Source: an uncultured Clostridiaceae bacterium
GTDB lineage: Bacteria; Bacillota; Clostridia; Lachnospirales; Lachnospiraceae
NCBI GenBank assembly: GCA_902477765.1
Contig: CABSIM010000046.1
Span: 1-18,871 of the forward strand
Length of the DNA: 18,871 bases
Reading direction: 5' to 3'
The notes beneath the pieces are model-generated. The model was not told the DNA's origin, made no database searches, and worked only from the letters and a program-made list of their open reading frames with translations. Of this stretch, positions 12,902 through 18,871 are shown piece after piece (positions within the stretch are counted from its first letter, which is position 1; each line of letters starts with the position of its first letter). A program made the translations under genes and the position numbers.

Positions 12902-14068
12902 CTATACATATGACTGTTCCACATGTACAACGGCAAAGTAATTTTCCCAGGTCTCCGACACCAGTTTTTCAATGCCGGCCCTTACTTCCTCATTGGTCTT
13001 TTCAAATCCGAAGGGCACCACGGCATCAAAAATAAGATTTGTATGGGTGGGACCCTGAACCATTCTGAAATCATGGATCGTCACTTCCGGATACCTTGTG
13101 CGGATTTTTTCCGTAAGAAGTTCCCTGGTCTCCGACACTTTCTGGTTGTTGTTCTCAATGGGGTCCATGTGAATAACCGCCTCACACCCCAGTTTCTGGT
13201 TCAGTTCCTTTTCAATCCGGTCGATCACATCATGAATCTCAAAAATGTCGCTGTCACCGGCCACCTCTCCGTGAAGGGAAATCATCCGCCTTCCGGGGCC
13301 GTAATCATGAACCACCAGGTCATGGATCCCCAGGATTTCCGGGTGGGCCATCACTGTTTTCTTGATCTCTTCCACAAATTCGCCGGACGGCGGTTCTCCC
13401 AGAAGCGGATTCAGGGTATCCCTGGCCGCCCCGTACCCCGCATAAAGAACAAAGCAGGCCACAAGGCATCCGCACCATCCGTCAATGGGCACCCCGATCA
13501 CCCGGGAAACCAGCATGGAAATAAGAACTGCCGTAGTGGCCACAGAATCACTGAGACTGTCCATGGCAGTGGCTTTCATGGCTTCTGAATCAATCTTCTT
13601 TCCGATGGTTCTGTTATAAAAGGACATATATCCCTTGATTCCAATGGAAGCCAGAAGAATTGCCACCGAAAGCCATCCGGTTTCCACCGGTTCCGGATTC
13701 AGGATTTTTTCCACAGAACTCTTGAAAAGCTCAAATCCCATAAGGATAATGACCATCGCCACGCCGAACCCGGATATGTACTCGATTCTTCCGTGGCCGA
13801 ACGGGTGATCCGCGTCTGCCTTCATGCCGGAAAACTTGAATCCCACCAGTGTGATGAAGGAAGATCCCGCATCAGAAAGATTGTTGAACGCATCGGCTGT
13901 AATGGCAATGGAGCCGCTGATGACTCCTGCCAGATATTTTCCGGCAAACAGCAGAACGTTCAGGCCGATGCCCACAATACTGCAGAGCATGCCATAGGCC
14001 CTTCTTACTCCGCTGTCCTCCAGATGTTCTCTGTTTTTAATAAAGATACCTGATAATAATGTTATCAT
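12902..14068 (-). CDS. Cation diffusion facilitator family transporter
   Basis: This 388-residue inner-membrane protein belongs to the CDF family, which exports divalent metals such as Zn, Fe, Mn or Co in exchange for protons. Transmembrane stretches are visible between about 28 and 210. The metal-site motifs are DAFNNLSDAGSS at 59-70 (Asp59, Asn62/63, Asp66), HPFGHGRIEY at 88-97, and AMDSLSDSVAT from 169 (Asp170, Asp174). A long cytoplasmic C-terminal region (about 210-388) contains two stretches resembling the CDF dimerisation domain, for example HDLVVHDYGPGRRMISLHGE. The ATG at 14068 follows AAGGGGA. It is the first gene after rpoC, 218 bp away across strong hairpins. The metal cannot be assigned. 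Confidence 0.92.
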   Translation of the reverse strand: MITLLSGIFIKNREHLEDSGVRRAYGMLCSIVGIGLNVLLFAGKYLAGVISGSIAITADAFNNLSDAGSSFITLVGFKFSGMKADADHPFGHGRIEYISGFGVAMVIILMGFELFKSSVEKILNPEPVETGWLSVAILLASIGIKGYMSFYNRTIGKKIDSEAMKATAMDSLSDSVATTAVLISMLVSRVIGVPIDGWCGCLVACFVLYAGYGAARDTLNPLLGEPPSGEFVEEIKKTVMAHPEILGIHDLVVHDYGPGRRMISLHGEVAGDSDIFEIHDVIDRIEKELNQKLGCEAVIHMDPIENNNQKVSETRELLTEKIRTRYPEVTIHDFRMVQGPTHTNLIFDAVVPFGFEKTNEEVRAGIEKLVSETWENYFAVVHVEQSYV

Positions 14069-14196
14069 ATCAAGATTCCCCTTGCAATGATTCCGGATAA
14101 ATTTCACCGTCCGTCATGCATGTCACCGTGCTTTCCGTCGTGCCGCGCACCCGCCGCACCATCAGATAGTTCCGGCAAACCGCCTCCATATAGCAA

Positions 14197-14244
14197 GACG
14201 AGGGAAAACTTCCGTTTTCCCCCGTCCGATGCCGCCATGGCGGC
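14197..14244 (-). terminator. Hairpins after rpoC, probable end of the rpoBC operon
   Basis: After the rpoC stop the transcript meets a perfect 14-bp palindrome GCCGCCATGGCGGC (14231-14244), then a 13-bp stem (14197-14226) built from GACGGGGGAAAAC and GTTTTCCCTCGTC around a GGAA loop. The stem has one G-U wobble that pairs only on the transcribed strand. The following TTGCTATAT is a poor U-tract. The remainder of the 218-bp gap (14069-14286) shows only the ribosome binding site for the transporter gene. Confidence 0.6.
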
Positions 14245-14286
14245 CGGATATCCGTCTGCCTCTGCGGATCAGGCCGCATCAGCAGC

Positions 14287-17200
14287 TTAAATTTCCTGTG
14301 TATCGTCTTCGTTGAGAATGATCTCCTCTGCTTCGCCGATGGGTGCATCCTCAGGATTTTCCTCAGGTGTTTCACAGAAGATCTCTTCCTCCGGTTCCTT
14401 ATCTGTTCCAAGACGGATGTCACGGTATCTCTTCATGCCGGTTCCGGCCGGAATCAGCTTACCGATGATGACGTTTTCCTTGAGACCGATCAGATGGTCC
14501 ACCTTGCCGTTGATGGCTGCTTCGGTAAGGACCTTGGTGGTCTCCTGGAAGGATGCTGCAGACAGGAAGGAATCCGTTGCCAGAGATGCCTTGGTAATAC
14601 CCAGCATCACCTGTTTTCCTTCAGCCGGCTTCTTGCCTTCTGCAATCAGAGCCTCATTCATTTCATTGAAATCCAGTACATCCATGGAAGTTCCCGGAAG
14701 GACTTCGGAATCTCCGCTTTCCTCCACACGGATCTTCTTGAGCATCTGGCGCACGATCATTTCCACGTGCTTATCGTTGATCTCCACGCCCTGAAGCCGG
14801 TATACACGCTGTACTTCGCGGATCATGTAATCCTGTACGGCACGTACGCCCTTGATCTTTAACAGATCGTGGGGATTGATGCTTCCTTCTGTCAGTTCAT
14901 CGCCGGCTTCCAGCACCTGTCCGTCCATGACTTTGATTCTGGATCCGTAGGGAATCAGATAAGTCTTGGAGTTTCCGGTTTCGTTGTCGGTCACGATGAT
15001 CTCACGTTTTTTCTTGGTATCCTTGATGGTAACCACGCCGCCGAATTCCGCGATGATGGCAAGTCCCTTGGGACGCCTTGCCTCGAAAAGCTCCTCGACA
15101 CGGGGAAGACCCTGTGTGATGTCGCCGCCGGCAACGCCGCCTGTATGGAATGTACGCATGGTCAGCTGCGTACCGGGCTCACCGATGGACTGAGCCGCGA
15201 TGATGCCGACTGCCTCGCCCACCTGCACCGGCTGGCCGGTGGCCATGTTGGCACCGTAGCACTTGGCGCAGACACCGATGTGGCATTTACAGGTCAGAAC
15301 GGTACGGATCTTGACGGAATCACGTCCCAGTTTCTTCAGTACCTCCATAACGGCCTTGGCACGCTTGGGAGTACACATATGATTTGCTTTCACTACCACT
15401 TCTCCGGTGTCCGGATCCGTGATGGTTTCCGCAATATAACGGCCTGTCAGACGTTCTTCCAGACTTTCAATGGTTTCCTTTCCGTCTGCGAACGCCTTGA
15501 TTTCCATATACGGAATGGCCTTTCCTTCGCAGCAGTCCGTTTCCCGGATGATCAGGTCCTGGGAAACATCCACCAGACGTCTCGTCAGATAACCGGAGTC
15601 GGCCGTACGGAGAGCCGTATCGGACAGACCCTTTCTGGCGCCGTGGGCGGAAATGAAGTATTCCAGTACGTCCAGACCTTCACGGAAGTTGGACTTGATG
15701 GGAAGTTCGATGGTGTGTCCGGTGGTATCTGCCATAAGTCCGCGCATGCCGGCCAGCTGTTTGATCTGCTTGTCGGAACCACGGGCTCCGGAGTCTGCCA
15801 TCATGAAGATATTGTTGTATTTATCCAGACCGGTCAGCAGATCATGGGTCAGCTGGTCGTCGGTCTCTTTCCAGGTATCAATTACTTCCTTGTAACGCTC
15901 TTCCTCGGTGATGAGGCCGCGGCGGAAGTTCTTGGCAATCTTATCCACCGTTGCTTCCGCATCTGCCAGCAGCTGTTTCTTGGAAGCCGGCACTGTCATA
16001 TCGGAAATGGATACGGTCATGGCCGCACGGGTGGAGTACTTGTAGCCGATGGCTTTGATGTCATCCAGCGTAATGGCTGTCTGGATGGCTCCATGGGTAT
16101 TGATGACCTTTTCCAGAATCTGCTTCAGCTGTTTCTTCTTTACCAGGAAATCAATTTCCGGTTTCAGCTCATTGCCCGGGATGGTACGGTCCACAAAGCC
16201 CAGATCCTGGGGAATGATCTCGTTGAAGAGAATACGGCCCACTGTGGTCTCAACGATGCCGGAAAGAGTTCTGCCGTCCGGCATTTCCTTCTTCACCCTT
16301 ACCTTGATTCTCGCATGAAGGGTAACAGCTCCGTTTTCATAAGCCAGAATGGCCTCGTTGGGGCTCTTGAAGAATTTTCCTTCTCCTTTGGCGCCCGGAC
16401 GGTCCTGGGTCAGATAGTAGATACCGAGAACCATATCCTGAGACGGAACGGCAACAGGACCGCCGTCAGACGGTTTCAGCAGGTTGTTGGGAGACAGCAG
16501 CAGGAACCGGCACTCTGCCTGGGCTTCCACAGAAAGCGGAAGATGAACGGCCATCTGGTCACCGTCGAAGTCGGCGTTGAAAGCCGTACATACCAGCGGA
16601 TGCAGCTTGATGGCCTTGCCTTCCACCAGAATCGGCTCAAATGCCTGAATTCCCAGACGGTGCAGTGTAGGCGCACGGTTCAGCATAACCGGATGCTCCT
16701 TGATGACGTCTTCCAGCACATCCCATACTTCCGGCTGAAGACGCTCCACCATCTTCTTTGCGTTTTTGATATTATGAGCGGTTCCGTTGGAAACCAGCTC
16801 CTTCATGACAAAGGGCTTGAACAGCTCGATGGCCATTTCCTTGGGCAGACCGCACTGATAAATCTTCAGTTCCGGTCCCACAACGATAACGGAACGGCCG
16901 GAGTAGTCCACACGTTTTCCCAGCAGGTTCTGACGGAAACGTCCCTGTTTTCCTTTCAGCATGTCGGAAAGGGACTTCAGCGCCCGGTTTCCGGGTCCTG
17001 TCACAGGACGGCCTCTTCTGCCGTTGTCGATCAGGGCATCCACCGCTTCCTGAAGCATACGTTTCTCGTTGCGTACGATAATGTCCGGAGCTCCCAGTTC
17101 CAGAAGTCTTGCCAGACGGTTGTTTCTGTTGATGATTCTTCTGTACAGGTCATTGAGATCGGAAGTCGCGAACCGGCCGCCGTCCAGCTGTACCATGGGA

Positions 17201-17937
17201 CGCAGATCCGGCGGAATCACCGGAATCACATCCATGATCATCCATTCCGGCTTGTTTCCGGAATTTCTGAAAGCTTCCACCACTTCCAGACGTTTGATGA
17301 TACGCGCCCGTTTCTGTCCGGTGGAATCCATCAGGCTCTTTCTCAGTTCCTCGGAATCTTTCTCCAGATCAATGGCTTTCAGCAGTTCCTGAATGGCTTC
17401 GGCACCCATTCCCACACGGAATGTGCCGTAACCGTATTTCTCAACAGCATCTCTGTATTCCTTCTCGGAAAGCACCTGCTTCATCTGGAGTCCTGTGGTT
17501 CCTGCATCCAGAACGATATAGGAAGCAAAGTACAGGACTTTTTCCAGAACACGCGGAGAAATATCCAGAATCAGGCCCATGCGGCTCGGGATTCCCTTGA
17601 AGTACCAGATATGGGAAACCGGAGCGGCCAGAGCAATGTGGCCGATACGCTCACGGCGTACACTGGCCTTGGTCACCTCGACGCCGCAGCGGTCGCAGAT
17701 GACGCCTTTATATCTGATTTTCTTGTATTTACCGCAATGACACTCCCAGTCCTTGCTGGGCCCGAAAATACGCTCGCAGAACAGACCGTCTTTTTCCGGC
17801 TTCAGGGTCCTGTAGTTGATGGTCTCCGGCTTTTTCACTTCACCATGGGACCATTCCAGGATTTTTTCCGGAGAAGCAAGTCCGATGCGGATCGCGTCAA
17901 ATGTCATCGGCTGATAAGTTTCATTTGTCTCAGGCAT
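14287..17937 (-). CDS. rpoC: DNA-directed RNA polymerase subunit beta'
   Basis: This is the catalytic large subunit of RNA polymerase, 1216 residues, a normal length for clostridia. The N-terminal zinc site has Cys at 66, 68, 81 and 84 (ECHCGK, ICDRC). The active-site loop NADFDGDQMAVH lies at 454-465 with Asp456, Asp458 and Asp460 holding the catalytic Mg. A second zinc site is seen around 800-895 (DCCEG, CKCHIGVCAKC). The trigger-loop region and conserved C-terminal QSIGEPGTQLTMRTFHTGG are intact. The C-terminal tail is acidic. The ATG at 17937 has a GGGAG site and lies 15 bp after the rpoB stop, so the two are cotranscribed. No frameshift or truncation is seen. Confidence 0.99.
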   Translation of the reverse strand: MPETNETYQPMTFDAIRIGLASPEKILEWSHGEVKKPETINYRTLKPEKDGLFCERIFGPSKDWECHCGKYKKIRYKGVICDRCGVEVTKASVRRERIGHIALAAPVSHIWYFKGIPSRMGLILDISPRVLEKVLYFASYIVLDAGTTGLQMKQVLSEKEYRDAVEKYGYGTFRVGMGAEAIQELLKAIDLEKDSEELRKSLMDSTGQKRARIIKRLEVVEAFRNSGNKPEWMIMDVIPVIPPDLRPMVQLDGGRFATSDLNDLYRRIINRNNRLARLLELGAPDIIVRNEKRMLQEAVDALIDNGRRGRPVTGPGNRALKSLSDMLKGKQGRFRQNLLGKRVDYSGRSVIVVGPELKIYQCGLPKEMAIELFKPFVMKELVSNGTAHNIKNAKKMVERLQPEVWDVLEDVIKEHPVMLNRAPTLHRLGIQAFEPILVEGKAIKLHPLVCTAFNADFDGDQMAVHLPLSVEAQAECRFLLLSPNNLLKPSDGGPVAVPSQDMVLGIYYLTQDRPGAKGEGKFFKSPNEAILAYENGAVTLHARIKVRVKKEMPDGRTLSGIVETTVGRILFNEIIPQDLGFVDRTIPGNELKPEIDFLVKKKQLKQILEKVINTHGAIQTAITLDDIKAIGYKYSTRAAMTVSISDMTVPASKKQLLADAEATVDKIAKNFRRGLITEEERYKEVIDTWKETDDQLTHDLLTGLDKYNNIFMMADSGARGSDKQIKQLAGMRGLMADTTGHTIELPIKSNFREGLDVLEYFISAHGARKGLSDTALRTADSGYLTRRLVDVSQDLIIRETDCCEGKAIPYMEIKAFADGKETIESLEERLTGRYIAETITDPDTGEVVVKANHMCTPKRAKAVMEVLKKLGRDSVKIRTVLTCKCHIGVCAKCYGANMATGQPVQVGEAVGIIAAQSIGEPGTQLTMRTFHTGGVAGGDITQGLPRVEELFEARRPKGLAIIAEFGGVVTIKDTKKKREIIVTDNETGNSKTYLIPYGSRIKVMDGQVLEAGDELTEGSINPHDLLKIKGVRAVQDYMIREVQRVYRLQGVEINDKHVEMIVRQMLKKIRVEESGDSEVLPGTSMDVLDFNEMNEALIAEGKKPAEGKQVMLGITKASLATDSFLSAASFQETTKVLTEAAINGKVDHLIGLKENVIIGKLIPAGTGMKRYRDIRLGTDKEPEEEIFCETPEENPEDAPIGEAEEIILNEDDTQEI

Positions 17938-17952
17938 GAACGGTACTCCCTT

Positions 17953-18871
17953 CTATTCGTTATCGTTTATGGTGTAGTCGTCGTCAATGAGATCCTCTTC
18001 GCCTACGCCCTCATCCTCTGTATAATCATCGTCTTCCACGTTTACAAGTTCGTCACCCTTGAATTCCTGCTGCTGGTAACCATAGCTGCCAAAGGATTCG
18101 TCTTCATTATAACGTCTGTCGCCTTCGATGATGGAGCGGAGATCCGTATCGCCGTAATCGATGGATTCTGTCATCTCCACTTCTTCTCCGTTGTCTTTCA
18201 GCACTCTCACATCGAGTCCCAGAGACTGGAGTTCCTTAAGAAGTACCTTGAAGGATTCAGGGATACCCGGCTCCGGAATGTTCTCGCCCTTGATGATTGC
18301 CTCATAGGTTTTCACACGTCCCACCACGTCATCGGACTTGACGGTCAGGATTTCCTGCAGCGTATAGGATGCACCATATGCCTCCAGCGCCCAGACCTCC
18401 ATCTCTCCGAATCGCTGTCCGCCGAACTGGGCTTTTCCTCCCAGAGGCTGCTGGGTAACCAGAGAGTATGGGCCTGTGGAACGTGCATGGATCTTATCGT
18501 CTACCAGATGATGCAGTTTCAGATAGTGCATGTGGCCGATGGTTGTGGGGCTGTCGAAATATTCACCGGTACGTCCGTCACGGAGAAGGACTTTTCCGTC
18601 TCTCTGGATCGGAACGCCTTTCCAGAGGGCCCGGTGTTCCAGATGCTCACCCAGATATTCCATCACCTCAGGACGGATCAGATCGCGGTATTTTTCCTGG
18701 AATGCTTCCCATTCCATATTGACATAATCATTGGCCAGTTCCAGGGTATCCTGAATGTCATTTTCGTCGGCACCGTCAAAGACCGGTGTGGAAACATTGA
18801 AGCCAAGCGCTTTTGCCGCAAGACTCAGGTGAATCTCCAGCACCTGTCCGATGTTCATACGGGACGGCACG
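17953..18871 (-). CDS. rpoB: DNA-directed RNA polymerase subunit beta, C-terminal part
   Basis: The last 306 or so residues of the RNA polymerase beta subunit are present; the gene continues beyond the right edge. Recognisable conserved segments include PSRMNIGQVLEIHLS, HLVDDKIHARSTGPYSLVTQ and QPLGGKAQFGGQRFGEMEVW, the C-terminal clamp and switch region that contacts beta'. The protein ends in a long acidic tail rich in Asp and Glu (about the last 50 residues), as in other Gram-positive beta subunits. The rifampicin-binding region is upstream of the window and cannot be judged. It ends with TAG at 17953-17955, just before rpoC. Confidence 0.99.
   Translation of the reverse strand, partial: VPSRMNIGQVLEIHLSLAAKALGFNVSTPVFDGADENDIQDTLELANDYVNMEWEAFQEKYRDLIRPEVMEYLGEHLEHRALWKGVPIQRDGKVLLRDGRTGEYFDSPTTIGHMHYLKLHHLVDDKIHARSTGPYSLVTQQPLGGKAQFGGQRFGEMEVWALEAYGASYTLQEILTVKSDDVVGRVKTYEAIIKGENIPEPGIPESFKVLLKELQSLGLDVRVLKDNGEEVEMTESIDYGDTDLRSIIEGDRRYNEDESFGSYGYQQQEFKGDELVNVEDDDYTEDEGVGEEDLIDDDYTINDNE

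Noticed and set aside
14070..14423. A 117-codon minus-strand frame covering the rpoC-transporter gap
   Set aside because: It starts inside rpoC in another frame, has no ribosome binding site, and passes through the hairpins of the gap.

Overview
The window looks like chromosomal DNA of a Gram-positive, probably spore-forming clostridium, most likely of the Lachnospiraceae type. The evidence is Firmicutes-type ribosomal and RNA polymerase genes (the long S12 form with lysine at position 56), strong GGAGG ribosome binding sites, near-consensus sigma-A promoters, a BclA-like collagen protein and choline-binding-type cell-wall repeats. This is inference from sequence features; no species call is made.

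The two ends are housekeeping genes, all on the minus strand. At the right are the 3' end of rpoB and complete rpoC. At the left are rpsL, rpsG, fusA and the 5' part of tuf (the str operon). The str operon has a perfect sigma-A promoter (TTGACA, 17 bp, TATAAT) directly followed by a hairpin at the predicted mRNA 5' end. It has four stem-loops in the rpsL-rpsG spacer and a second promoter just upstream of tuf.

In many Firmicutes rpoC is followed almost directly by the str operon. Here about 10.5 kb of accessory genes lies between them. In minus-strand transcription order after rpoC these are: a cation diffusion facilitator, 2,3-diaminopropionate ammonia-lyase (dpaL), a pair of secreted proteins sharing a cell-wall-binding module, and, on the plus strand, a D-2-hydroxyacid dehydrogenase. 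Next comes a cassette of glycosyltransferase, collagen-like protein and second glycosyltransferase, then a broken AraC-type regulator, a C_GCAxxG_C_C family protein and a PaaI-like thioesterase.

The most interesting unit is the glycosyltransferase-collagen-glycosyltransferase cassette (5419-8867). The collagen protein carries many GPT triplets, a Cys-rich N-terminus, an unusual globular insert between its two collagen arms and a C-terminal head. By analogy with BclA proteins and their linked glycosyltransferases, it may be a glycosylated spore-surface or cell-surface filament. The accessory stretch is punctuated by strong stem-loops, some without a U-tract. No gene-free stretch exceeds 300 bases; the longest is the 241-base rpsL-rpsG spacer. 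I saw no RNA genes, insertion sequences or CRISPR arrays.
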